Below, in pieces: positions 9,497 through 18,209 of a DNA stretch of 64,000 nt. The translations under genes and the position numbers were made by a program. The stretch comes from Terrimonas rubra (GTDB lineage Bacteria; Bacteroidota; Bacteroidia; Chitinophagales; Chitinophagaceae): positions 744,001-808,000 of the forward strand of contig NZ_JBHUOZ010000003.1 of NCBI RefSeq assembly GCF_042686025.1, written 5' to 3'. A model generated the notes under the pieces. The model was given only the letters and a program-made list of their open reading frames with translations, was not told where the DNA came from and made no database searches. Within the stretch, counting starts at the first letter, position 1; the number at the start of each line of letters is the position of its first letter.

Positions 9497-9618
9497 TTGC
9501 TTATCGCCTTTTGCCCGTTGCTTATCATGTTTATCTTCCTCATTCCGATTTTCCTAAATCTTAAATCTTACCTCCTAAATCCTAAATCATAATTCATCAT
9601 TCTCTAATTCATAAATCA
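9497..9618. repeat. Composite heptamer tandem repeat, about 18 units in one register
   Basis: A continuous 7-bp register runs from TTGCTTA-type units (9497-9524) through TATCTTC to CCTAAAT (9553-9587) and CATCATT or TCATAAA units. It ends on the stop codon of the upstream acetylesterase gene. The first part is closely similar to 31556-31590. It occupies almost the whole gap between the acetylesterase and GH28 genes. Confidence 0.8.
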
Positions 9619-11136
9619 TTCCTTCCCCTGCGTTGCCACCGGCCAGTTATCGGTTCTGAATGGTGTTGCAGGTAATTCCGCTTTATTATACAATTCGGCT
9701 ACGGGAACTTTGCTCCAGTTAAACCGTACAGCCAGTGGTTTTGAAATGGCATTATTCCACACAATAACGGTATTGCCTTTTATCATGGCCTGTGCCGGGA
9801 TGAACTGCTGGTCATCGCCTGCAATGAGGAACTGCTGTAATGGCGCTTTGGGGTGCGTATACAGGCCTTTTGCATCGTTGAAACGGATGATTATTTTATC
9901 ACCTTTCACTTTCATCGACCGGTAAACAGGGCCGGATGTTACCACGGATTTTTTACCATACTCATTTTTTAAAGCCCAAAGCGATAATCGTTTCCCGATC
10001 ACTTCTTTATTACGCGGATGAATGTCCAGTGAATCGCCATGGTCGGTACTTACTACCATACCAGTGTAGGGTGTGGTTTGCCAGCTGTACAATTGCGCCT
10101 CTCTTATTTCCGGTCCCTGGCTTCTATGCGGGGCAATTTGTACAAAATAAAACGGGAGTTTGTTGTTATGCCAATCCTCACGCCAGCCTTTTATCATGGC
10201 AGGAAATAAACGACGGTATTGCCAGGCCCGGTCGGCATTTGATTCGCCCTGGTACCATATTACGCCCTGTAAAGTATAAGGAATAAGCGGGGCGATCATG
10301 CCATTGTATAACTTGCCCGGCGATTTATTGTGGTTAGGCCCTACGGGTTCTTTCGGTGCGCCTTTTTTATTGCTGCTGGTATCGGCTTTCCATTTTTCAT
10401 AACTGGTTTTATATTTAGCATAGGCGGCAGGGTATTTTTCTACATCCTGTTGATAACGTTCCAGTATTTTTTGAAAGCCGGTATCGCTTTCTAAAATATC
10501 TTTTCTTGTCCAGGACTCAGCCGGTGTGCCGCCCCAGGTACTATTGATAATGCCTATGGGATAACCAGTAGCAGCCTGTATTTCTTTGGCAAAAAAATAA
10601 GCCACGGCCGAAAAATCCTTCACCGTTTCCGGGGTACAAACCTGCCATTCGCCTTTAAAGTCTTCCTGTGGCATATCACTCACCCGGTTAGGCACATCAA
10701 TCATACGGATATTGGGATAGTTTGCTTTGGGTATTTCCGTTTCAGCATTATGTGCACCGGTACGCCAGCCTTCGCCTTTACCCATCGGAAACTCCATATT
10801 GGACTGGCCCGATGCCAGCCATACTTCACCTAATAATACATTGTTGACGGTTATTTTATCAACACTTTTAAATTCGATGGTATAGGGTCCGCCGGCCTTG
10901 GTTGTTTGTAGTGTTGCCTGCCATTTTCCTTTGTCATCGGCTTTTGTGGTTATGGCCTTGTTATTCCAGGAGGGAGTAATGGTGATCATTTCACCCGGCG
11001 CAGCCCAACCCCATACCGCCACTTGTTTGTTTTGCTGCAATACCATGTTATCACTGATCAGTGCCGGTAACTTTAGTTGTGCCGCAACAATAATGCTTAT
11101 AAATAAACCGGATAAAGCGAATAAAAATTTTAACAT
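9616..11136 (-). CDS. Sialate O-acetylesterase-like (SASA family) carbohydrate acetylesterase
   Basis: This 506-residue secreted protein has a signal peptide (to VAAQ), an N-terminal beta-sandwich with KQVAVWGWAAPGE, and an SGNH-type esterase domain. GQSNMEF carries the catalytic serine, and SLDIHPRNK supplies the aspartate and histidine. SASA-family enzymes remove O-acetyl groups from sugars. Placed among rhamnogalacturonan enzymes, the likely substrate is O-acetylated pectin rather than sialic acid, since no sialic acid gene is nearby. It acts with the CE12 esterase encoded at 15433-16209, so the cluster has two deacetylases of different families. Confidence 0.82.
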   Translation of the reverse strand: MLKFLFALSGLFISIIVAAQLKLPALISDNMVLQQNKQVAVWGWAAPGEMITITPSWNNKAITTKADDKGKWQATLQTTKAGGPYTIEFKSVDKITVNNVLLGEVWLASGQSNMEFPMGKGEGWRTGAHNAETEIPKANYPNIRMIDVPNRVSDMPQEDFKGEWQVCTPETVKDFSAVAYFFAKEIQAATGYPIGIINSTWGGTPAESWTRKDILESDTGFQKILERYQQDVEKYPAAYAKYKTSYEKWKADTSSNKKGAPKEPVGPNHNKSPGKLYNGMIAPLIPYTLQGVIWYQGESNADRAWQYRRLFPAMIKGWREDWHNNKLPFYFVQIAPHRSQGPEIREAQLYSWQTTPYTGMVVSTDHGDSLDIHPRNKEVIGKRLSLWALKNEYGKKSVVTSGPVYRSMKVKGDKIIIRFNDAKGLYTHPKAPLQQFLIAGDDQQFIPAQAMIKGNTVIVWNNAISKPLAVRFNWSKVPVAELYNKAELPATPFRTDNWPVATQGKE

Positions 11137-11176
11137 GGCATTGTTTTAAAAAGATGGTACAATCCAGCTACTGACA

Positions 11177-11218
11177 ATTCATTCATAATTCATCATTCCT
11201 AATTCATCATTCAGCAAT
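11177..11218. repeat. Heptamer tandem repeat, CATMATT type, 6 units
   Basis: Six heptamers (attcatt, cataatt, catcatt and relatives) keep register. They end exactly at the stop codon of the GH106 gene, in the gap before the acetylesterase gene. The same words recur in 9588-9616. Confidence 0.75.
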
Positions 11219-13995
11219 CAGGGAGCTTGTTTCAAAGGCGTAATAGTCACCGGCCCCGCCAAACCCGAAGGCATTACTCTCCAGCCGGAAGCATCAAAAT
11301 TTTTGTAATGAATATTTACAAAGTTTATTTCATGGTAATTACGCCAGCTGATATTATTGCGATCCATATAACGGATACGGTTAGCCATCAGGTTCGCCAC
11401 TTCAATACGAATGGTATTTTTTCCTTTCTTCACATACCGGCCAATATTAGCCTGGTAAGGCACACTCCATAAAATGCCCACTTCCTTATCATTGATCCAT
11501 ACCCTGGCCGATTCATTCACTTCGCCCAACTGCAATAAATATTCTTCAGCTTTTTTATTGATCGTAAAAGAAGCACTGTATACACCGGCTCCTGAAAAAT
11601 TATCCGCAGTGGTATCGCCCAGGCTGGTCCAGTTACTTAACTTGTTTAATGTACGGGAGGCAGGTAGTGCAGGCCCACCTTTTGCGAATGATAATTCCCA
11701 TTTATTATTAAGTACAACCGGTTTGCCGGCCGCCTTGTAAAAGGCCCATGGTGAGCCGGTTACAGGCGTGTTACTGAATTTAATGATCATGGCTTCGCCG
11801 GGTTGCAATTGCAGGCGTATAGCAGGTTTGTTGTTTACCTGGCTGGTGATAACAGTGCCCGATTGTCCGGTTAAAGGATTTAATAATTGTGCGGTTGTTG
11901 CGCTGGTATTAAATGAAAAAGCAGTATCAATGGTATTACGGGTATGATTTACCACATAGTAGTAAGTTATATCTCCATCCATTCTTTTCACATACTGTAA
12001 CCCGGCTTTGGCCATATCTTCACCGGTAAGCTGTATATGCCGTAATCCTTTTTGCAGGGTGTTGGCAATAACAATTTTGCCTTTTCCTCTTGTAATTACG
12101 TTTAAGCCTTTACTGACTACTTCAATGGTCAGGTTCTCTTTTATATCATTCAGTTCCTTACGTCTTTCTTCCAATCGGTATAACCCAGGTACATCGGCCG
12201 GTAATTGCTGCATAATAATGGTAGCGCCATTGTCTGCCAGTTGTAACAGGCTTTTAAAAGTTGCCAGCGGCATTAATTCACTTTCCGATATAATAATGGT
12301 TTTATAAGTGCTGCCATTGTTGTCAATTTGAACCTGGTTGTTTGCCATCTTTGCTTCCTGTAGCATCTTGTCCGATACAAAATCGTAAGCATAACCGTTC
12401 TTTTGCAGCCATACAGCATCATCATAAAAATCGGTAGGGTATAACCACTTGTTTAAGTTATGTGCCCTGAAAGGCATATCGAGTCCTTTGCTGTCATGCC
12501 ATTGGTCGTACACGGGCCAGTATAACAACAGGTCATTAGCAGGCTTGCCGGCCTGTAGTACCGACTGGCAGCGGGTAATATATTCGTTTAAACCTTTTAA
12601 GTGCGGCCATAAACTGTTTTCGGGTACTACATTTAAGGAGGCGTAAAACAACCAGCCCGGCCATGGGGCACCGGGTGGGGAATAAGTAGTGCCATGGTAA
12701 AACATATGATTGACACCGGCTAAGAGCAACTGCTCAATCTCCGGTTTGCATTGTGCCCAGTTGTTTTTAAAATGTTCACCCAGCCAGGTGAAGGTTTCGC
12801 TGGATACCAGGTTATTCCCTTTTATATGTGCGGCCGATGAGGCATATTTAAACATATAAAAATCGGGGTCCGCATGTTTGGTATCGGCTGTATCACGTTT
12901 TAAGCCCGGTATATCAAATGGGGTAGAGCCGAATGTTTCTGTCTCCGGTATATCTACCGCCGCATACATATCCAGTAAATTGCCCGGTGAGCCATGTGCC
13001 TGGTTCAGGGATAAAGATTTGTTCCGGTGTGCCCATGCTGTAAAAGGGTGTGAGAAATTATCCAGCATCAGGTCGGCAATGGTTTCACGGTAATCCGATT
13101 TTATACGGGCTACCAGTTCACTGCTGTCAGTACCGGTTAAATATTTTATGTAAGGCTTTAAACTATAGCCACGTCTTTTTTCAAACTCGGTAAAAAGGTG
13201 GGGTGTCCAGTTGGCGCCAAATACTTCATAACTGTCATTATAAAAGGCATGCACTTTGGCCTTGGTGTTACCTAATGCCTGGTCAAATTTTTGTAAATAG
13301 TGATTGATAGCATTGCTGGAAAAATGATCCAGCGTATAACCCACGCCACCCGGTGCGGCACGTTTTACCTGTTGTCTTGTTTTGGCATTAAAAGCAACAT
13401 ATACTTTCCACTCCCCGGAGGCGGGTTTCCAGTTCAGGGTGCCATCGGGTTGTAAATAGGAACTTATATCTAACACTTCATTTTTACTGCCATAAGCCGT
13501 AACAGCGCTTACGCCAACGCCTTCCGGGCTTTTTTGTTTGCTGTCATCTATTTCAATCTTTGTGGTAAAGGGTTGTGTGGCGTTAATGGTGTATTGCTGT
13601 ATCACTAATTTGGTAGCCGCATCGGTTAAACTTACCTGTGGTCCGCCAATGGGCCAGCCGCTGCCTACCGATATGTTTACGCCCATGTTTAACCTATTGG
13701 CTTTATCAATAGTGGTGTTTAACATACGTACCCATTGCGGCGATAAATATTCAATATACTGTTGCTCGTATCCTTTAGCGCCATAAATGGGCACTACTTC
13801 CACACCACCTAAACCAGCCTCCTGGTAAGTGGTAAGCATACTATTGATACCTGCTTCATTCACTGCACTGCCCATCCACCACCAGCGGGTCCATGGTTTA
13901 GCCGTTTTATTTACAACGGGCCACGGGGCTTGTGCAGCCAGTTGTCCCGATATAATAAACAACGCTACCCCTGCTATAATTTTATTCACTCGCAC
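11218..13995 (-). CDS. Glycoside hydrolase family 106 alpha-L-rhamnosidase
   Basis: The N-terminus after the signal peptide (to LAAQ) contains PWTRWWWMGSAVNEAGI, then GGVEVVPIYG and VGSGWPIGGP, which are hallmarks of GH106. The 925 residues fit the family: a TIM-barrel catalytic core, beta-sandwich modules, and a C-terminal galactose-binding-like domain with GVYSASF and ARVWINDKEVG. GH106 enzymes release terminal alpha-L-rhamnose, here probably from rhamnogalacturonan oligosaccharides after GH105 removes the unsaturated uronate. The start is GTG at 13995; no ATG lies nearby in frame ahead of the signal peptide. It lies downstream of GH105 on the same strand. Confidence 0.9.
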   Translation of the reverse strand: MRVNKIIAGVALFIISGQLAAQAPWPVVNKTAKPWTRWWWMGSAVNEAGINSMLTTYQEAGLGGVEVVPIYGAKGYEQQYIEYLSPQWVRMLNTTIDKANRLNMGVNISVGSGWPIGGPQVSLTDAATKLVIQQYTINATQPFTTKIEIDDSKQKSPEGVGVSAVTAYGSKNEVLDISSYLQPDGTLNWKPASGEWKVYVAFNAKTRQQVKRAAPGGVGYTLDHFSSNAINHYLQKFDQALGNTKAKVHAFYNDSYEVFGANWTPHLFTEFEKRRGYSLKPYIKYLTGTDSSELVARIKSDYRETIADLMLDNFSHPFTAWAHRNKSLSLNQAHGSPGNLLDMYAAVDIPETETFGSTPFDIPGLKRDTADTKHADPDFYMFKYASSAAHIKGNNLVSSETFTWLGEHFKNNWAQCKPEIEQLLLAGVNHMFYHGTTYSPPGAPWPGWLFYASLNVVPENSLWPHLKGLNEYITRCQSVLQAGKPANDLLLYWPVYDQWHDSKGLDMPFRAHNLNKWLYPTDFYDDAVWLQKNGYAYDFVSDKMLQEAKMANNQVQIDNNGSTYKTIIISESELMPLATFKSLLQLADNGATIIMQQLPADVPGLYRLEERRKELNDIKENLTIEVVSKGLNVITRGKGKIVIANTLQKGLRHIQLTGEDMAKAGLQYVKRMDGDITYYYVVNHTRNTIDTAFSFNTSATTAQLLNPLTGQSGTVITSQVNNKPAIRLQLQPGEAMIIKFSNTPVTGSPWAFYKAAGKPVVLNNKWELSFAKGGPALPASRTLNKLSNWTSLGDTTADNFSGAGVYSASFTINKKAEEYLLQLGEVNESARVWINDKEVGILWSVPYQANIGRYVKKGKNTIRIEVANLMANRIRYMDRNNISWRNYHEINFVNIHYKNFDASGWRVMPSGLAGPVTITPLKQAP

Positions 13996-14016
13996 AATTA
14001 TATTTTTCTTTTTTAT

Positions 14017-14111
14017 GTTACCGGCTGCACCGCCTTACTCATCGTCCCTTGCGTCGCACACTGCAACTGTAGTAATGCTATTCAACAGACCGGTTCGTGT
14101 CTCACGAACCG
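14017..14111 (+). repeat. Dispersed TTGCGTCGCAC element, copy 1, with 3' hairpin
   Basis: The core 14017-14088 aligns with 36955-37026 with identical spacing between the GTTAC/GTAAC end, TTGCGTCGCAC (14049-14059) and AATGCTATTCAACAG (14074-14088). A perfect 9-bp hairpin, CGGTTCGTG with CACGAACCG, follows at 14091-14111. Octamer repeats begin at 14121. Confidence 0.7.
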
Positions 14112-14120
14112 AGACCTTTC

Positions 14121-14160
14121 ATTACCCAATTGCCAAATTAGCTAATTACCAAATTCTCTA
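14121..14160. repeat. Octamer tandem repeat, ATTACCAA/ATTAGCTA type, 5 units
   Basis: Five octamers beginning with ATT keep register and stop just before the GH105 stop codon at 14162. The same family occurs at 37099-37138, also directly after a copy of the TTGCGTCGCAC element. Confidence 0.8.
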
Positions 14161-14161
14161 A

Positions 14162-15310
14162 TCATCGCTTCATTTTATAGATCTCGCTCCCCGCCAGTAA
14201 CAGGCAGCCTAAACCATAATCCTCAAAATCGGGTTTACTGGTATATGTTACCGGCTGGCCATCTTTTGGCTCTTTACCGGTGCCCTGCACATAACCTAAA
14301 AAACCGTTGGCGTGTACTGCATCGGTTACAATGGCGTTCCATGCTTTGGTGATCAATGGTAAATAAGTATTCCTGTCCAAAATACCTTTATTAATACCAT
14401 AGGCATATCCATAAATGAACAGGGCGGTACCGGTGATCTCTTTACCACCATAGTGATTAGGATCATGCAGGCTTACATTCCATAAGCCATCAGGTCTTTG
14501 TACTTTGGCAGTTGCTTCGCAAAGGTCTTTAAAATCCTGTAAATACTCCTGGTAGTGTGGATCGGTTTTAGGTAAAGCGTCCAAAGTACGTACCAGTGCG
14601 GCTACTATCCAGCCATTACCACGGCTCCAGTAACAATCTTCTCCATTGGGCTCTGTATAAGGCGGATCAAAGTCCTTATCGCGCCACCACAGTTTATCGG
14701 CGGGGTTGTATAAGCCATTGGTGCCATGTTTATATTTGGTATAGGCATACATCTCGTACATCCGGTTATGATAAGCCGGGTTTTTAAACTCATTGCCTAA
14801 GTACACAAAAACAGGCATGGCCATCTGCAGGGCATCAATCCATGACCAGTCATCAATTTTATCGCCGGCTAACATCAGGTCAATGCTGGCTTTAATACTG
14901 TCCAACATGTAAGGCGTTTTGCGTTTGTGTAAAACGTAAAGGTCATAATAGGTCTGGCCGGCGCAATGGTTATCGGCATTACGGGTTTTAATGCCACCGT
15001 TCATACTCCATTTATGTTTCTGCCCCCATTGCATGGCATAGTCTACATACTCCTTTTTCTTTTTCTTCTGCGTTTCTATACTGTGCAAGGCCATCAGGCC
15101 TTCGTAGTATACACCTCTTGTCCAGATACTGGAGGGACGTTCTTTATTGGTGATAATTGTTTTACCGGCATCGGGCCATTTATCCATAAAATACTGGTTG
15201 GTCAGCCGCATGGTGGTCAACAATTCTTTTTTAGAGGGCAACTGTTGCGCCTGGATCTGTAAACTGCTTACAAGGACTGCTGCAATAAAAAACAATTTCA
15301 CGCTCATCAT
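14162..15310 (-). CDS. Glycoside hydrolase family 105 unsaturated rhamnogalacturonyl hydrolase
   Basis: The 382-residue protein has a signal peptide (to IQAQ) and an (alpha/alpha)6-barrel with WTRGVYYEGL, the acidic DDWSWIDALQMAMPV segment and the hallmark WSRGNGW. These match YteR/RhiN-like GH105 enzymes, which hydrate and remove the 4,5-unsaturated galacturonate left at the non-reducing end by a rhamnogalacturonan lyase. The PL11 lyase encoded in the same cluster would make that substrate. The start has two adjacent ATGs at 15310 and 15307; the first is used here. Confidence 0.9.
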   Translation of the reverse strand: MMSVKLFFIAAVLVSSLQIQAQQLPSKKELLTTMRLTNQYFMDKWPDAGKTIITNKERPSSIWTRGVYYEGLMALHSIETQKKKKKEYVDYAMQWGQKHKWSMNGGIKTRNADNHCAGQTYYDLYVLHKRKTPYMLDSIKASIDLMLAGDKIDDWSWIDALQMAMPVFVYLGNEFKNPAYHNRMYEMYAYTKYKHGTNGLYNPADKLWWRDKDFDPPYTEPNGEDCYWSRGNGWIVAALVRTLDALPKTDPHYQEYLQDFKDLCEATAKVQRPDGLWNVSLHDPNHYGGKEITGTALFIYGYAYGINKGILDRNTYLPLITKAWNAIVTDAVHANGFLGYVQGTGKEPKDGQPVTYTSKPDFEDYGLGCLLLAGSEIYKMKR

Positions 15311-15340
15311 TATTTGGTTTATCGTTATACTATGTAAGGG

Positions 15341-15430
15341 GATTGCGTTAGGGATTGCAGCGGAAATACTTTTTGTGCGCTGAGCACAAAAAGATTGCAG
15401 CGGAAAGCCCGACCCGCAGGGGAACGCCCT
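15341..15430 (+). ncRNA. Structured AGCGG-box element, copy 1 (Flavo-1-like candidate)
   Basis: Two direct repeats GATTGCAGCGGAAA (15353-15366 and 15393-15406) flank a perfect 10-bp hairpin (15369-15378 with 15384-15393, loop GCTGA). GGG at 15351-15353 can pair with CCC at 15408-15410, and GCGTT at 15345-15349 with AACGC at 15423-15427. A second copy at 56494-56589 keeps the layout with different stem bases. This resembles a very common Bacteroidota intergenic element, possibly the Rfam Flavo-1 motif; that name is from memory and unverified. It sits antisense between the GH105 and CE12 genes. Confidence 0.6.
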
Positions 15431-15432
15431 TA

Positions 15433-16209
15433 TTATTTTCTTAAATATTTTTTCAGCTTATCTTTTTTAATGTTTTTAATGCCTTCCACTACCTGCGCTG
15501 CATTTAAGGCGGAGCCGGCTTTATCAGGATGCGTTTTATCCTGCGGGAAAAATTTATCTACTTCGGTCTTGCCCATTTTTTCATAAGCCGCGCTGATCAG
15601 TTCAAACAAAGGAATATAATAAGCGCCTTCTTCTTTGGCTACCTGTTGTGCCCAGTTAATATAATCGTTCGGCACTACCTTATTATCTTTCCAGTTGTTA
15701 CGTGGTACAGGCGAACAGATAATGGGAATAGCGCCTTTAGCTTTTGTTTCCCGTACATACCTGCGCATGTAAAAGCCATAGCTGTACACAGTTTCGTTTT
15801 GTTTACGTATCGGGTTATAAGTAGCTATACTGTCATTGCCAATGCCTTTTAACGTACCACGGGCACGGGCTGTATCGTCTAAAGGACTGGCATCGTTATG
15901 GCCGAATTGCATGATCACGTAATCGCCTTTTTTCAGCGTAGCCAGTATCTTATCCCAACGGCCATCGGTGATAAATGTGCGGCTGCTGCGGCCTCCGATA
16001 GCATGGTTCTCAATAGCGATCTTACCGGTATCAAAATACGGAGCCATCAAACTGCCCCAGCCCCAGATAATATCCTTATCCGTTTCTTTACCGCTTTTAA
16101 CGGTAGAGTCGCCAATAATATACAGTACGGGCTTTTTGTTGTTAAATACAAAAGCCATACTGGTAACAGCAACCAGTATCAATACCGGGATAAGTATTTT
16201 ATGTTTCAT
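15433..16209 (-). CDS. Rhamnogalacturonan acetylesterase (CE12, SGNH hydrolase)
   Basis: All SGNH blocks are visible in the 258 residues: GDST with the serine nucleophile, GGRSSRTF, GHND, and the DKTHPDKAG block with the catalytic Asp-x-x-His. This is the CE12 arrangement of RgaE/YesT-type enzymes, which remove acetyl groups from galacturonic acid in the rhamnogalacturonan backbone so that lyases can cut. An N-terminal hydrophobic segment directs export. The ATG overlaps the stop codon of the PL11 lyase by one base (TAATG), so the two are translationally coupled and probably made in fixed ratio. Confidence 0.9.
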   Translation of the reverse strand: MKHKILIPVLILVAVTSMAFVFNNKKPVLYIIGDSTVKSGKETDKDIIWGWGSLMAPYFDTGKIAIENHAIGGRSSRTFITDGRWDKILATLKKGDYVIMQFGHNDASPLDDTARARGTLKGIGNDSIATYNPIRKQNETVYSYGFYMRRYVRETKAKGAIPIICSPVPRNNWKDNKVVPNDYINWAQQVAKEEGAYYIPLFELISAAYEKMGKTEVDKFFPQDKTHPDKAGSALNAAQVVEGIKNIKKDKLKKYLRK

Positions 16210-18098
16210 TACTTAACAGGATGAATGATTTTAATATTTGGTTGTTTAGGCAGCGGGGCTGCTTCGTCCAGGTAATAATCAACATGGGGCGGCTGGTTAT
16301 AGGCCACATTCTGCCAGGCAATACTTAAACGGTATTGCGGGTTATGCATCAGGGTGTAAATACGGTGTTTGGTAGGAATGCTGGTAGTGAATATCCTTAA
16401 TTCCTTATTATCCGCAGTACGGTAGATCACTTCTTCCCGCCAGTCGCCAAACAGGTCGGCTACCAGTGCCGGTGTTGATTTGGTACCATTATTATGTGCA
16501 CAGTTATATTGACGTGTATTCAGCAGGGGAATAATTCTTTCATTATTGTAATCCCATTTACTGACCTGTGTACTGTTTAGTATTTCACTTAACAGGTCAC
16601 CATCCCAGTAAATACCCATATTACAGGGTGGAGTACGATTGGCTATTTTATTGCCTTTGGCATCAAACAAACCATATATGCCGGCACCTGCTACCCAGCA
16701 CTCAGAACCGGGATAACGCGGATCGATATTCAATGCCAGGCCACGACCGGGACCTTCACCATCTTCACCGGCTTTAACGGATGCTTTTTTCCAGATCACT
16801 TCACCGGTGCGTGCATCACGAAAGCTGGCGCCCGCATCGTCAAAACGTTCCTGTATATCAAATACCTCCAGCCCGGGGCGTTCGGGATCATGATCAGTAA
16901 CGTGCAGGGCATCACCATGTCCTAAGCCGGTTGTGTATAAACCTTTACCATTATCGTCAATGGTCATGGCGCCATATACAATTTCATCTTTGCCATCACC
17001 ATCCACATCAGCAATGGTTAAACTGTGGTTGCCTTGTCCGCCATAGGCTTTATTGCCGGGTGTACCATCCTCACTATCAAAAAACCAGACAGGCTGTAAT
17101 TGTTTGTTCACAAAATTCCAGGCCGCCAGGGTAGTACGGGTATAATAACCGCGTGACATGATCAGGCTGGGTGTTCTTCCATCCAGGTAAGCCACACCGC
17201 CTAAGAATCTATCCATACGGTTGCCACGGCCATCGCCCCAAAGATCTTTTAACTGTTGTACGGTGGGCGTAATGGTATCGGGGTGGCGTGGCGGGTTAAA
17301 GTTTACGGTGGATAAGGCTTCGCCGGTTAAGCCGTCGAACATGGTAAGGTATTCAGGCCCGGCAAGAATATAACCCTCACTGTTGCGCCAGTCTTTGGTA
17401 CTGTCGCCAATCACCCTTCCTTTGCCATCAATACTGCCATCCGCTGTTTTCATGGCCAGTTCAGCCTTGCCATCGCCATCAAAATCATATACCATGAATT
17501 GGGTGTAATGAGCGCCTTCACGGATATTTTTACCCAGGTTGATGGTCCATAATAAACTGCCATCCATTTTATAACATTGTATAACAGGAGCGGTAGTAAA
17601 GCCGGCATGACTGTTGTCCTTGCCAAGTCCAACCTGGTGCAGGATGATCTCGTAAACACCATCACCATCTACATCACCCACCGATGCATCATTGGGCGTA
17701 TAACCTTCCGGTGTTTGTAAGGGAATGGATAAGTAAACAGGTGCATTGGCTTTTAGGGTATAGGGCTTACTGCCTGCTGTTTCTTTGTTATGCAAAACAG
17801 TTTTTACTGTGTAAAGGTTAACCTCTTTTGTATTCGCCGTGGCATCAGTAAAATTGGTAACCGTACGCAGCGGTGTTTTATTTAAAAGTGTGGTCTTGTT
17901 GTTAACCGTACGGTACAGGTTAAACGCTATATCTTCCGGGTCGTTACCCAATAAACGCCAGCTGATAAAAACCTGGCCTTTGTCGTTGGGTATGGCCACC
18001 ACACCACGGTCAAGGTATTCCATATGCCTTTGCGCACTTGTTGTAAGGGTTAACAAATGCAGCAATATGGATAGTATGGGTATTGAAAAATGTTTCAA
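16209..18098 (-). CDS. Rhamnogalacturonan lyase, PL11 family
   Basis: The 629-residue secreted protein starts with a signal peptide (to TSAQ), then RHMEYLDRGVVAIP, the standard PL11 opening. It carries repeated calcium-binding loops of the eight-bladed propeller (DVDGDGVYE, DFDGDGKAE, DVDGDGKDE). These match YesW/YesX-like lyases that cleave the rhamnose-to-galacturonate bond of rhamnogalacturonan I by beta-elimination. The product feeds the GH105 enzyme encoded in the same cluster. The gene is coupled to CE12 downstream. A heptamer repeat fills the gap to the upstream gene. Confidence 0.92.
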   Translation of the reverse strand: MKHFSIPILSILLHLLTLTTSAQRHMEYLDRGVVAIPNDKGQVFISWRLLGNDPEDIAFNLYRTVNNKTTLLNKTPLRTVTNFTDATANTKEVNLYTVKTVLHNKETAGSKPYTLKANAPVYLSIPLQTPEGYTPNDASVGDVDGDGVYEIILHQVGLGKDNSHAGFTTAPVIQCYKMDGSLLWTINLGKNIREGAHYTQFMVYDFDGDGKAELAMKTADGSIDGKGRVIGDSTKDWRNSEGYILAGPEYLTMFDGLTGEALSTVNFNPPRHPDTITPTVQQLKDLWGDGRGNRMDRFLGGVAYLDGRTPSLIMSRGYYTRTTLAAWNFVNKQLQPVWFFDSEDGTPGNKAYGGQGNHSLTIADVDGDGKDEIVYGAMTIDDNGKGLYTTGLGHGDALHVTDHDPERPGLEVFDIQERFDDAGASFRDARTGEVIWKKASVKAGEDGEGPGRGLALNIDPRYPGSECWVAGAGIYGLFDAKGNKIANRTPPCNMGIYWDGDLLSEILNSTQVSKWDYNNERIIPLLNTRQYNCAHNNGTKSTPALVADLFGDWREEVIYRTADNKELRIFTTSIPTKHRIYTLMHNPQYRLSIAWQNVAYNQPPHVDYYLDEAAPLPKQPNIKIIHPVK

Positions 18099-18132
18099 GT
18101 AAAAATTTTAAATTGAAAAAGTAAAAAGCGCC

Positions 18133-18209
18133 TTCTATGGTCTATATACTATAATCTATATACTATTGTCTACATACTATAATCTACATTCTAACATCTA
18201 TACACTAAG
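18133..18209. repeat. Heptamer tandem repeat, TATACTA/TAATCTA type, 11 units
   Basis: Eleven heptamers such as tactata, atctata and gtctaca keep register over 77 bp. The last overlaps the TAG stop (18205-18207) of the upstream lipoprotein gene. The same family and orientation occur at 38682-38723 in front of kynU. Confidence 0.85.
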
